DNA of 43,819 bases, taken from positions 1-43,819 of the forward strand of contig CAKZHE010000083.1 of NCBI GenBank assembly GCA_936920195.1, read 5' to 3'. Below are positions 10,833 through 21,500 of the stretch, piece by piece. Position 1 is the first letter of the stretch. Each line of letters begins with the position of its first letter. The notes beneath the pieces are model-generated. The model was not told the DNA's origin, made no database searches, and worked only from the letters and a program-made list of their open reading frames with translations. This stretch comes from an uncultured cyanobacterium. GTDB lineage: Bacteria > Cyanobacteriota > Cyanobacteriia > Cyanobacteriales > FACHB-T130. The translations under genes and the position numbers were made by a program.

Positions 10833-12110
10833 ATGCCTTCTTCAGCTCAACCTTTTATCCTGATTGTGGATGACAATGCCACCAACTTGTCCATTCTTTC
10901 TAAAGCTTTGAAAGCCGCAAATTATAAAGTGCGAATGGCCACCGATGGCGAAGATGCTCTAGGACAAGTAGAACGGGCTAAACCAGAACTAATTTTGCTT
11001 GACATTCAAATGCCAAAAATGGATGGTTTTGAAACCTGCCGCCGCCTCCAGTCAAACCCTGCCACTGAGAATATACCAATCATTTTTATGACGGCGCTAA
11101 CGGATACCGAAACCAAAGTTAAGGGCTTATCTCTGGGAGCCGTAGATTATATTACCAAACCTTTTGAACAAGAGGAAGTATTAGCGAGAGTCAAAGTCCA
11201 CTGGCGATTAAAACAACTCACCGACTCATTAGAACAACAGGTAGCAGAACGAGCCAAGGCACTTCAACAAGCCCAAATCAAACTAATTCAAAGCGAAAAA
11301 ATGTCCGCCCTCGGCAATCTTGTGGCTGGGGTTGCCCACGAAATTAATAACCCGTTGGGGTTTATTTCTGGCAATATTAAAGAAGCGATCGCTGCTGTAG
11401 TTGATCTGAAAGAATACCTGCAACTCTATGAGGAAAAATGCCCTATTCATAGTCAGGAAGTTGCCGCAAAAGCTGAGAAAATTAACTTGGAATATATTTT
11501 AGAAGATTTACCTAAGATGCTCTCTTCCATCCAAGTAGGGTGCGATCGCATCAAAGGTATCAGTACCAGTTTGCGAACTTTTTCCCGGGCAGATAAAGAT
11601 TATCAAGTTCCTTTTAATATTCACGAAGGCATCGACAGCACCATTCTCATCCTCAAGCATCGTCTCAAAGCGAACGAAAATCGTCCCGATATTGAAGTCA
11701 TTACGGACTATGGCGATCTGCCTCTGGTTGAATGCTTCCCCGGACAACTCAATCAGGTATTTATGAATATTCTGGCGAATGGCATTGATGCCTTAGAAGA
11801 ATCAAATACTGGGCGTAGTTTTGCTGAAATCAAGACCAATCCCAACCGCATCACTATTCAAACTTCAGCGACAGAAAATCAAGTCAAAATTATTATTGCT
11901 GATAATGGCATAGGGATGAGCGAGGAAGTTAAAAAGAAGATGTTTGACCACTTATTTACCACCAAAGCAGTTGGTAAAGGGACGGGATTGGGATTAGCGA
12001 TCGCACGGCAAATTATTGAAGAAAAACACCAAGGTAGCATCAGCGTTCATTCAGAAATTGGTGTTGGTACAGAATTTATTATATCCTTATTCATCAAGCA
12101 ATATAGATAA
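10833..12110 (+). CDS. Receiver-first histidine kinase
   Basis: A 425-residue soluble protein. Residues 8-125 form a CheY-like receiver with VDDN (Asp13, 14), LLDIQMPKMDGFE (phospho-acceptor Asp57), Thr in FMTAL and Lys in TKPF. A coiled coil (about 125-150) leads into a histidine kinase with [20 protein letters not shown] (His169), NQVFMNILANGIDAL, ADNGIGM and [14 protein letters not shown]. It starts 12 nt after the hybrid kinase, with AGGAAC upstream, so the two are surely co-transcribed. The order receiver then kinase suggests that phosphorylation of the receiver, perhaps by the hybrid kinase just upstream, controls the attached kinase. That step is inference. There is no DNA-binding domain. 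Confidence 0.92.
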   Translation: MPSSAQPFILIVDDNATNLSILSKALKAANYKVRMATDGEDALGQVERAKPELILLDIQMPKMDGFETCRRLQSNPATENIPIIFMTALTDTETKVKGLSLGAVDYITKPFEQEEVLARVKVHWRLKQLTDSLEQQVAERAKALQQAQIKLIQSEKMSALGNLVAGVAHEINNPLGFISGNIKEAIAAVVDLKEYLQLYEEKCPIHSQEVAAKAEKINLEYILEDLPKMLSSIQVGCDRIKGISTSLRTFSRADKDYQVPFNIHEGIDSTILILKHRLKANENRPDIEVITDYGDLPLVECFPGQLNQVFMNILANGIDALEESNTGRSFAEIKTNPNRITIQTSATENQVKIIIADNGIGMSEEVKKKMFDHLFTTKAVGKGTGLGLAIARQIIEEKHQGSISVHSEIGVGTEFIISLFIKQYR

Positions 12111-12123
12111 TATAAATATTTTA

Positions 12124-12159
12124 CAGGACTTACACAGAACCTCTATATATAGCGTTTTG
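12124..12159. repeat. Dispersed AGGACTTAC repeat, copy 1
   Basis: The block CAGGACTTAC at 12124-12133 is followed by CA, CTCTATATATAGCGTTTT. Related copies lie at 29602 and 43742. AAGTCCT at 12207-12213 is the inverse of AGGACTT at 12125-12131, so this copy could be one end of a 90-bp element lying between the kinase genes. Confidence 0.5.
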
Positions 12160-12188
12160 TAGGGGCAATCCCCCCGTGGTTGCCCCTA
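12160..12188. terminator. Hairpin, candidate terminator after the three-gene kinase operon
   Basis: TAGGGGCAA (12160-12168) and TTGCCCCTA (12180-12188) form a perfect 9-bp stem with an 11-nt loop. It lies 50 nt after the stop of the receiver-first kinase. There is only a weak T run after it, so it may be a dispersed hairpin repeat that serves as a terminator on either strand. Confidence 0.4.
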
Positions 12189-12214
12189 TTTCTAGGATAG
12201 TTGCTCAAGTCCTA

Positions 12215-12231
12215 TTCACATTAAATTCACA
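12215..12231 (+). promoter_or_regulatory. Tandem 11-bp direct repeat, candidate regulator site (copy B)
   Basis: TTCACA at 12215-12220 and again at 12226-12231 with TTAAA between. The block TTCACATTAAATTCACAATT is the same as at 2430. It lies 73 nt before the ATG of the second HstK-type kinase. Its conservation in front of both a living gene and a collapsed one marks it as part of the ancestral promoter. Confidence 0.45.
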
Positions 12232-12287
12232 ATTTATATTTATTATTATCTTGAGAAGACGGGAAACCAAAGAGGGCTATTAAGGGT

Positions 12288-15200
12288 ATGACTGCGATAG
12301 CAAACTTACCAGGCTATCAGATCGTCGAGGAACTTTACGCGGGTACGCGCACTATTGTTTATCGAGGTATCCGTATCCGCGATCGCCACCCCATCGTGAT
12401 TAAAATTTTGCGAAACGAATATCCCAATTTTACCGAAATTCTCCAGTTTCGCAATCAATATACTATTGGCAAAAATCTCAACTTTCCTAGCCTTATTCAA
12501 CTCCTGAGCCTCGAACCATACCAGCATACCTATGCCTTAATCATGGAGGATTTTGGGGTAATTTCCCTGCCAACTTATCTCAAAACGCTCATAAATCAAG
12601 CCCAACTATCTCCAGCTTTACCTTTAGCAGAATTTCTGCAAATTGCCTGCCAACTGGCAGATATTCTCCACTATCTTTACCAAAACCGAGTTATTCACAA
12701 AGATATTAAACCCGCCAACATTTTAATTAATCCAGAGACTAAACAAATTAAATTAATTGACTTTAGTATTGCCTCCCTGCTGCCAAGGGAAACCCAAGAA
12801 ATTCAAAATCCCAATGTTTTAGAAGGAACCTTAGCCTATCTTTCTCCCGAACAAACTGGCAGAATGAATCGCGGCATTGACTATCGCAGCGACTTTTATT
12901 CCCTGGGAGTGACATTTTATGAATTATTAACCGGAGAATTGCCCTTTGTCTCCGAAGATGGGATGGAATTAGTTCATTATCATCTGGCGAAACAGGCTAT
13001 ACCTATCGATCAAATTAACCCAGATATTCCCGTAGTTTTGTCAGCCATTGTCAGCAAGTTGATGGCGAAAAATGCTGAAGATCGCTATCAGAGTGCATTA
13101 GGACTGAAACACGATCTAGAGATTTGTTTAGTTCAGTTACAAGATACAGGCAAAATAGAAACTTTTGAAATTGGTCAGCAAGATACTAGCGATCGCTTTA
13201 TTATCCCCGAAAAGCTCTACGGTAGAGAAAAAGAAGTAGCTCAACTATTAGATGTCTTTATGCGGGTAGCCTCTCCCCAAGGGACAAAAGCCAATACAGG
13301 CAACACCGAAATGATTCTAGTCGCTGGTTTTTCTGGTATTGGGAAAACCGCCGTTATCAATGAAGTTCATAAACCAATTGTTCGCCAACGCGGTTATTTT
13401 ATTAAAGGCAAATACGATCAATTTCAACGTAATATTCCCTTCAGTGCCTTTGTGCAAGCTTTCCGCGACTTAATGGGGCAATTGCTCTCGGAATCCGATC
13501 TGCAAATCCAAACCTGGAAAACCAAAATTCTCACAGCATTGGGAGATAACGGACAAGTTTTAATTGATGTCATTCCCGAATTAGAAGAGATTATCGGCCA
13601 ACAGCCCCCAGCCGCCGAACTGTCAGGAACTGCGGCAAAAAATCGCTTTAATTTGTTATTCCAAAAATTTGTGCAAGTCTTTACCAGCATTGAACATCCT
13701 TTAGTTATATTTTTGGATGACTTGCAATGGGCAGATTCAGCCTCTCTGAATTTATTGCAATTACTGATGCCAGATACCAAACATTTATTAATCTTAGGAG
13801 CCTATCGAGATCATGAAGTTTCTCCGGTACATCCCTTGATTTTAACAGTTAACGAAATTATCAAAGCTGGGATAACAGTCAATACCATTACTTTATCTCC
13901 CTTAAGGGAAATAGATTTGAATCAGTTGGTCGCAGATACCCTGAATTGCGAACTATTGCTGGCGAAAGTCTTAACCAAGTTAATCTATCAAAAAACCCAA
14001 GGAAATCCTTTTTTTGCCACTCAATTTTTCAAGTCATTATACAACGATCGGCTGATTAAATTTGATGGGGAGATTGGTAATTGGCAGTGCGATATTGCCA
14101 AGATCAAAGCCTTAGCCATTACTGATGATGTGGTAGAGTTTATGGCTTTGCAGTTACAAAAATTACAGCCAGAGACTCAAAATATTCTGAAACTAGCGGC
14201 TTGTATTGGAGCCGAATTTGATTTGCATACCTTAGTAATTATCAGCGAAAAATCTGTCGGAAAAACAGCCATGACTTTATGGAAAGCATTACAAGAAGGC
14301 TTAGTAATTCCCACCGCTAGAATCTATAAATTCTTTGCCCAAGCAGATAAAGAAGAAGTTCTTCAAACTTCAGCCAATCCAACTTATCGGTTTCTGCACG
14401 ATCGCGTTCAACAAGCTGCCTATTCTCTGATTGCCCCTGCTGAAAAGCAAACAACTCATTTCTCCATTGGGAAGTTACTTCTACAAAACTTGTCCTCCTC
14501 AGAGCGAGAAGAACGTATTTTTGAAATTGTCAATCATTTAAACATTGGCAAAGAATTAATTACTGCGGCAAGTCAACAAAAAGAACTAGCTGAACTTAAT
14601 TTATTAGCTGGCATCAAAGCTAAAGCTGCTACCGCATACGTGGGGGCATTTGCATATATTACTGCGGGGATGGAACTTTTATCCCCGGATTGCTGGGAAC
14701 AAAATTACCATCTAAGCCTATCGTTTTTTAAAGAACGAGCCGAACTAGAATATTTAACGAGTAACTTTGCACAGGCAGAACGTTGGCTTCAGCAAGCTTT
14801 AGAAAAGGCGAAATTACCCTTAGAAAAAGCGGAAATTTATAATATGGCGATTGTGCAATATACTATGCAGGCTAAGTATCCTGAAGCTATTCAAGCTGGT
14901 CGGCAAGCCCTAGTATTAGTTAATATTTATTTGCCTGAAAAAGACTTTGATACAGTATGCAATACCGAACTAGCACTAATTCAAGAAACCTTGAAAAACC
15001 GTTCATTTTCTGACTTGTGCGATTTGCCAATTATGACCCAGCCAGAGCAAAAAATCGCCATCAAACTATTAATTAGTATGGGACCGCCTACCTATCGCTC
15101 CCATCAAAGATTGTGGTCGGTAATTTGTGCAAAAGCGGTTAATTTATGCCTGCAATATGGTAATACACCAGAGATTGGATATATTTATCCTGCATTTGGT

Positions 15201-18200
15201 GGCTTACGCGGATACGCACTGAATAATTACCAGGATACGGAAAAATTACTGGATGTTACGCTCCAGCTAATGCCAGTCTTTAATAATAAATCAGCCGAGA
15301 GCGTGGCTTATCTGATGATTGGTAGCTCTCTCAGACATTGGTCGCATCCGTTAAAAGTTGCTAGTCAAGATTATCTCCTATCCTATCAAGCAGGCTTAGA
15401 TTCTAGTAATTTACAATATGCGGCCTACGCCTTTGGACATAATATGTATTGTCGGTTTTATCAAAGTATTTTCCTCGAACATTTGTTTGAGGAAATCGCA
15501 GAATCCTTGGTTTTTAGTCAGAAATATAAAAACCAGTGGGCGATTGATTTATTCCTAGGTGGTCAGATCGTTTTGGCTGAATATATTGGGATGGCAGTTA
15601 ACTTCAGCGAATCCGATTATTTAGCCCAATGTCGCCAGCATAAAAATTGGCAAGTCATTTGTATTTATAACATTTTGAAAAGTCAGTTGCTGTTCGTTTA
15701 TGAACGGTGGGAAGAAGCATTTGCATACAGCGCCCAAGCGGAATCGGAAATCGTTAATGTGGCTCCCCAAGGCTTGTTAGTCTATGTTTATCATTGCTTT
15801 ATTTATGCACTTTTATTAATCGTCCAGTATCCTAACTTGCCCCAGGAGCAACAGTTAAGTTGTTGGGAAAAGATTTTTATTTGTCAGCAACAACTGGAGG
15901 TTTGGGCAGCGAAAAATCCGGTTAATTTTCTACATTTATGCTGTTTAGTTAAAGCCGAAATAGATCGGGTTTCTGGCAATTTTTTAAAGGCGATAGATAA
16001 TTACGATCGCGCGATCGCTGGAGCAAAAGAATCTAAACATATTCAAGAGGAAGCGATCGCCAATGAACTAGCTGCCAAATTTTATCTCGGCTGGGGCAAA
16101 GAAAAAGTAGCGCAAGTCTACATGACTGAAGCCTACTACTGCTATGTTCGCTGGGGAGCTAAAGCCAAAGTAGAGGATTTAGAAAAACGTTATCCCCAAC
16201 TCCTATCATTTGTCCTGCAACACCCGCACGCGGCAGATTCATTGAAAGAAACAATCGCGCCGAAAACGATTGCTCTTAACCAAACTTCTAGCAGTATTTT
16301 GGAAGGGCTAGATTTGGATATCTTGCTCAAAGCTTCTCAAGCAATTTCTGGAGAAATTGAACTTGAACGACTTTTGGCAACTCTCTTAGAAATAGTGATT
16401 ACTAATGCGGGGGCAAGTAAGTGTATTTTATTACTTCAACAAGATTTACAGTTAAAAGTAGTGGCTCTGATAGAAGAGGGAAAATTGCCGGAAATATTAC
16501 CATTCATTCCCCTAGAATTAAGCTCAGATCTAGCCCTTAGTTTGGTAAATACGGTTAAGCGAACTTTGAAACCTCTGGTATTAGCAGATGCGAGGATAAA
16601 TTCTCAGTTTGCGGCTGATAGTTACATCCAAAATCACCAGCCCAAAAGCGTTCTTTGCAGCCCAATTTTAAATCAAGGGCAGTTGATTGGAGTTTTATAT
16701 TTAGAAAATAATCTCACGGTGGGGGCGTTTACAAACGATCGCGTCGAGTTGCTCAACTTAGTTTGCGTTCAAGCCGCAATTTCTTTACAAAATGCCCAAC
16801 TTTATCAAAATTCCCAAAACTATGCTCAACAGTTAAGTCAATCTGTCGCCAAATTGCAGGCGAATGAAATTCGCTTCCAAAATTTAGCTAATAATATTCC
16901 GGGGATGGTGTATCAATTCCGAATGGCGGTAGACGGGGCAATTTCCACTCCCTACGTCAGTTCTGGTTGCCTAGATTTGTATGAAGTGGAGCCAGAATTG
17001 GTAATGGCAGGGAAATTTAGTCTTTACACTCTGCATCATCCTGACGATAACCCAGCCATTGAAAAAGCGATCGCCTATTCTGCCCAACATCTCACTCCCT
17101 TCGCGCAAGAATGGCGAATTATTCTGCCTTCAGGCAAGGTGAAATGGATTCAATCTGCGGCTCGCCCAGAACGACAGACAGATGGGGCAATTCTATGGGA
17201 TGGAGTGGTAATTGATATTAGCGATCGCAAACGGATTGAAGCCGAACAAACCCGCCTGCTAGCAATTCTAGAAAGTACCTCAGACTTTATTGGCACAGCC
17301 GATCCCAGCGGTAAAAATCTTTATCTCAATCAGGCTTGGCGCAATCTTTTAGGTGTAGAAGATGGATCGGGACAAAAGGGAAATGAAATTGACAAATATC
17401 ACCCAGATTGGGCAACAGAAATAATCGTCAATCAGGGCATACCAGAAGCTATCCGTTCTGGTATTTGGGTGGGCGAAACAGCAGTAATCGATCGGTATGA
17501 ACGGGAAATTCCAGTTTCTCAACTTATCCTGGCTCACAAATCGAGTGATGGCGAATTAGAGTATTTTTCTACGATTGCTAGAGATATTAGCGATCTCAAA
17601 CAAGCTGAACTGGCTGCCGAACAAGCCCAATTGCAAATGATTCAAAGTGAAAAAATGTCAGCATTAGGTAATCTTGTCGCGGGGATTGCCCATGAAATGA
17701 ATAATCCTTTGGGATTTATTTCCGCCAGTCTTAAACAAGCTCAACCTACTCTAGTAGATTTGATTGCCCACTTGCGATTGTATCAACAAAGTTTTCCCCA
17801 TCCCAGCCATGAAATTCTCGCTCATGCCGAAGAAATTGACTTGGAATATAGCTTAGAAGACTTGCCAAAAATGGTTAATGGGATGGAAATGGCGTGCGAT
17901 CGCCTCAAAAATATTAGCACCAGTCTCCGTACTTTTTCCCGTGCTGACAAAGACTATAAAGTATTATTTAATATCCATGAAGGCATCGATAGTACAATTT
18001 TAATTCTCAAACATCGTCTCAAAGCCAACGAACATCGCCCAGAGATAGAAGTAGTCACTGAATATGGAAATTTACCCAAAATTGAATGTTTTCCAGGTCA
18101 ATTAAATCAGGTATTTATGAATATTTTGGCAAATGCCATTGATGCTTTAGATGAATCAAATATTGGCAAAAGTTTTGTAGAGATTAATGCAGATACTAAT

Positions 18201-18452
18201 CGAATTACTATTGCCACATCATTAGACAACTCAGGAATACAAATTAGCATTGCCGATAATGGTCGAGGGATGAGTGAGGAAGTGAAGCAAAAGATTTTTG
18301 AGCATCTATTTACCACGAAGGGAGTAGGGAAAGGCACGGGGTTGGGATTGGCGATCGCGCGGCAAATTATTGAAGAAAAACATCAAGGTCAAATTACTGT
18401 GAACTCAGCAATTGGTTTTGGCACCGAGTTTATTATATCTTTACCAAGTTAA
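12288..18452 (+). CDS. Ser/Thr kinase - AAA ATPase - GAF - PAS - PAS - histidine kinase fusion
   Basis: A 2054-residue paralogue of the 2662 gene with two extra PAS domains. Residues 5-270: kinase fold with [16 protein letters not shown] and IDFSIA in place of DFG. Residues 310-560: ATPase with GFSGIGKT and VIFLDDLQW. A long helical repeat region follows. GAF is at about 1341-1507. PAS 1 at about 1529-1647 has a PAC-like end VVIDISDRK, and PAS 2 at about 1657-1767 ends IARDISDLKQ. The histidine kinase at about 1780-2054 has AHEMNNP (His1802), with Met where the paralogues have Ile, then NQVFMNILANAIDAL and [14 protein letters not shown]. The start MTAIANLPGYQI is supported by AAGGG upstream and by identity of the promoter region with that of the relic at 2504. 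It is soluble and probably transcribed from its own promoter. Confidence 0.93.
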   Translation: MTAIANLPGYQIVEELYAGTRTIVYRGIRIRDRHPIVIKILRNEYPNFTEILQFRNQYTIGKNLNFPSLIQLLSLEPYQHTYALIMEDFGVISLPTYLKTLINQAQLSPALPLAEFLQIACQLADILHYLYQNRVIHKDIKPANILINPETKQIKLIDFSIASLLPRETQEIQNPNVLEGTLAYLSPEQTGRMNRGIDYRSDFYSLGVTFYELLTGELPFVSEDGMELVHYHLAKQAIPIDQINPDIPVVLSAIVSKLMAKNAEDRYQSALGLKHDLEICLVQLQDTGKIETFEIGQQDTSDRFIIPEKLYGREKEVAQLLDVFMRVASPQGTKANTGNTEMILVAGFSGIGKTAVINEVHKPIVRQRGYFIKGKYDQFQRNIPFSAFVQAFRDLMGQLLSESDLQIQTWKTKILTALGDNGQVLIDVIPELEEIIGQQPPAAELSGTAAKNRFNLLFQKFVQVFTSIEHPLVIFLDDLQWADSASLNLLQLLMPDTKHLLILGAYRDHEVSPVHPLILTVNEIIKAGITVNTITLSPLREIDLNQLVADTLNCELLLAKVLTKLIYQKTQGNPFFATQFFKSLYNDRLIKFDGEIGNWQCDIAKIKALAITDDVVEFMALQLQKLQPETQNILKLAACIGAEFDLHTLVIISEKSVGKTAMTLWKALQEGLVIPTARIYKFFAQADKEEVLQTSANPTYRFLHDRVQQAAYSLIAPAEKQTTHFSIGKLLLQNLSSSEREERIFEIVNHLNIGKELITAASQQKELAELNLLAGIKAKAATAYVGAFAYITAGMELLSPDCWEQNYHLSLSFFKERAELEYLTSNFAQAERWLQQALEKAKLPLEKAEIYNMAIVQYTMQAKYPEAIQAGRQALVLVNIYLPEKDFDTVCNTELALIQETLKNRSFSDLCDLPIMTQPEQKIAIKLLISMGPPTYRSHQRLWSVICAKAVNLCLQYGNTPEIGYIYPAFGGLRGYALNNYQDTEKLLDVTLQLMPVFNNKSAESVAYLMIGSSLRHWSHPLKVASQDYLLSYQAGLDSSNLQYAAYAFGHNMYCRFYQSIFLEHLFEEIAESLVFSQKYKNQWAIDLFLGGQIVLAEYIGMAVNFSESDYLAQCRQHKNWQVICIYNILKSQLLFVYERWEEAFAYSAQAESEIVNVAPQGLLVYVYHCFIYALLLIVQYPNLPQEQQLSCWEKIFICQQQLEVWAAKNPVNFLHLCCLVKAEIDRVSGNFLKAIDNYDRAIAGAKESKHIQEEAIANELAAKFYLGWGKEKVAQVYMTEAYYCYVRWGAKAKVEDLEKRYPQLLSFVLQHPHAADSLKETIAPKTIALNQTSSSILEGLDLDILLKASQAISGEIELERLLATLLEIVITNAGASKCILLLQQDLQLKVVALIEEGKLPEILPFIPLELSSDLALSLVNTVKRTLKPLVLADARINSQFAADSYIQNHQPKSVLCSPILNQGQLIGVLYLENNLTVGAFTNDRVELLNLVCVQAAISLQNAQLYQNSQNYAQQLSQSVAKLQANEIRFQNLANNIPGMVYQFRMAVDGAISTPYVSSGCLDLYEVEPELVMAGKFSLYTLHHPDDNPAIEKAIAYSAQHLTPFAQEWRIILPSGKVKWIQSAARPERQTDGAILWDGVVIDISDRKRIEAEQTRLLAILESTSDFIGTADPSGKNLYLNQAWRNLLGVEDGSGQKGNEIDKYHPDWATEIIVNQGIPEAIRSGIWVGETAVIDRYEREIPVSQLILAHKSSDGELEYFSTIARDISDLKQAELAAEQAQLQMIQSEKMSALGNLVAGIAHEMNNPLGFISASLKQAQPTLVDLIAHLRLYQQSFPHPSHEILAHAEEIDLEYSLEDLPKMVNGMEMACDRLKNISTSLRTFSRADKDYKVLFNIHEGIDSTILILKHRLKANEHRPEIEVVTEYGNLPKIECFPGQLNQVFMNILANAIDALDESNIGKSFVEINADTNRITIATSLDNSGIQISIADNGRGMSEEVKQKIFEHLFTTKGVGKGTGLGLAIARQIIEEKHQGQITVNSAIGFGTEFIISLPS

Positions 18453-18507
18453 GGACTAATATAGCGTACATTTTCTAGTATAAGAAAAAAAGTTGAAGAA
18501 ATGAGTT

Positions 18508-21500
18508 ATGAATGAGATTTCAGATCGGCCAGATTATCCAATAGGCGATCGCCTATTGCTAGCTCTGAGAGACAGGCAATTACACACCCTATTTGAGACA
18601 ACTTTAGATGCGATCGCGATCGCCGATGACCAAGGACGTTATTTAGATGTTAACTCCGCTGCCTGTGAATTATTTGGCTTAGAAAGGGAACAACTTTTAG
18701 GCTGCTACATTTGTCAGTTTGCCGAATCAAAATTTTATTTTCAGCAAGTATGGCAAGAATTTCAACACCAAGAAAAAGTTCGAGGTGAGTTCCGCTTAGT
18801 GCGGACAGATGGCGATATTCGGATAGTAGAATATGCCGCGACAGCCAACTTTTTACCCCACTGTCATCTGTTAGTAATGCGAGATATTACCGCCTACAAA
18901 CAGGCAGAGGCTCAAGTCCGAGAACTGACACAACAGCTAGATAGACAAGTTCGCTTACCTGTCAACGAATTAGCCCAAACCCAAGCTCAATTACAGCAAT
19001 CGCAGCAACGACTAGAAAGCATTTTGAATTCCATTGAAGGAGTGGTATGGTCAATTCATCCAGAAACCTTTGAAACAATTTACATTAACCCCGCAGTAGA
19101 GCCAATATTTGGCTGTGCGGTGGCAGAGTTTTTTGCTAACCCTAACCTCTGGTTGGAAATCATTCATCCCGACGATCGCAGTATCATTACTAATGCTTTT
19201 ATCCAACTGGAAGAAAAGGGAAAAACCAGAAAAGAATATCGGATTATTCGCCCCGACGGACAAGTGCGCTGGCTATCTGTTAACTCTTATTTAGTTTATG
19301 ACCAAATCGGAAAACCAATTCGGATTGATGGGATTACCACTGACATCAGCGATCGCATTGAATCCCAAAGTCGTCTACAGCAAATTGCTCGCCACATTCC
19401 TGGCATTATTTATCAGTTTCGCCAACGTACTGATGGAACTTTCCATTTTCCCTACGCCAGCGAAGGAATGCGAGAAATTTATGGTCTTTCTCCCGAAGAA
19501 GTCTGCGAAGATGCTGCTAAAATTTTTAGCCTTATTCACCCGGATGACCTAGATTTTATTACTCAATCTCTTCTTGATTCTGCCACTCATCTCACCCCTT
19601 GGCACTGCAAATATCGAGTTTGTTTAGCCGATGGACGAATGCTCTGGTTACTTGGTAATGCTACGCCTCAGCGAGAACCTGATGGCAGTACCTTATGGCA
19701 TGGCTATATTCGGGATATTAGCGATCAAAAAAATCGTGAAATCGCCTTCCGTGAATCCGAAACTAAATTTACCACTATTTTTAATACCAGTCCAGATCCG
19801 GCTTGGATTTCCACGCTAACAGCCGGACGTTGTTTGAATGTCAATGAAAGTTTGTGCCAATTATTAGAGGTTACAGCTCCAGATATTATTGGTAAAACCT
19901 GTGTAGAAATTGGACTTTGGGACGACCTGAAAGATTTATATTACTTCCGACAAACCTTAATTAGAGAAGGAAGTATTCAAAATTTTGAAGTAGTAATTCG
20001 GACTTCTTCAAGACAAGCTAAAACCGTTTTGATGTCAGCGACAGTCCAACGACTGGATGGACAAGATTGCGTAATTGGTATGCTCAAAGATATTAGCGAT
20101 CGCCAACAGGTAGAAACCGCCCTCAGAAAAAGTGAGGCGCGCTTTCAAAGAATTGCCCTATCTTCACCCGGCATCATCTATATTATTGTCCACCATCTCG
20201 ATAAATCCAAATATTTTGAATATATCAGTTCCGCCGTTACCGAAATTTTTGAAGTCAGTGTTGAACAGGTAATGGACAATATCAATGTTTGTTTGCAACT
20301 GTTTCATCCCGATGATATGGCTAGGTTTGGTCAAGCAGTTGCTCATAGTATTGAAACCTTGCAACCGTTTCAGGAGGAATGGCGGATTATTACCCCAACC
20401 GGAAAGCTTAAATGGATACAGGCAAGTGGTCGCCCTGAACGTCGGGAAAATGGAGAAATTGCTTGGTATGGCATCATGTTAGATATTAGCAAACAACAGG
20501 TGGCACTTCGCGAACGTAAAGCCGCCCAATTAGAACTTGAGCAGTTTTTTAATATTGCCCTCGATCTCCTTTGTATTGCCGATCTTAATGGTTATTTTCG
20601 CCGCCTGAATTGTGCTTGGGAAACAATTCTTGGCTATGACGTTTCAGAATTGGAAGGTCAACTCTTTCTCGATTTTGTTCATCCTGACGATATCGCTGCC
20701 ACCTTAGCAGTGATGTCTGACTTGAGCGAACAGAAACCAATTATCCAGTTCACTAATCGCTATCGAGCTAAAGATGGGAATTATCGATATATTGAATGGC
20801 GATCCTTTCCCTGTGGAGATTTGATTTATGCTGCCGCCAGGGATATTACCGAGCGCAAACAAGCAGAAATAGAAAATTGGCAGATGCAGAATTTTCTGAA
20901 CTCAATTATTGAAAATATTCCTAATATGCTCTTTGTCAAAGATGCTAAAAATTTGCAATTCTTACGGTTTAACAAAGCTGGTGAAGAATTACTTGGATAT
21001 CCTAAAGAAGCATTATTAGGAAAAAATGACTATGACTTTTTTCCGCCAGCAGAAGCAGACTTTTTCATTGCGAAAGATCGAGAAGTTCTAGCCCAAGGAA
21101 ATGTGCTAGATATTCCAGAAGAACACATTCAAACCAAGCATCAAGGCACTCGCATCCTACATACCAGAAAAATTCCCATTCTTGATGAATTCGGCAATCC
21201 CAAATACTTACTAGGGATCTCCGAAGATATTACTGAGAGTAAACAAGCTGAAATCCAACTCAAAGAAATATCTGAGCGGTTGTCCTTGGCACTCAAGTCT
21301 GGGGGAATTGGCTGTTGGGAATGGGACTTAGTAGATAATACCCTCCTTTGGGACGAGCGGATGTACGAGCTATATGGTGTAAATAAGAACTCTAATTCCA
21401 GATTAGCTTACGACATTTGGGCAAATGGAATCCATCCTGACGATCGCGATGCCGCCCAAACATTAGGCTACCAAACTATTTTAGGAGAAGCAGAATATAA

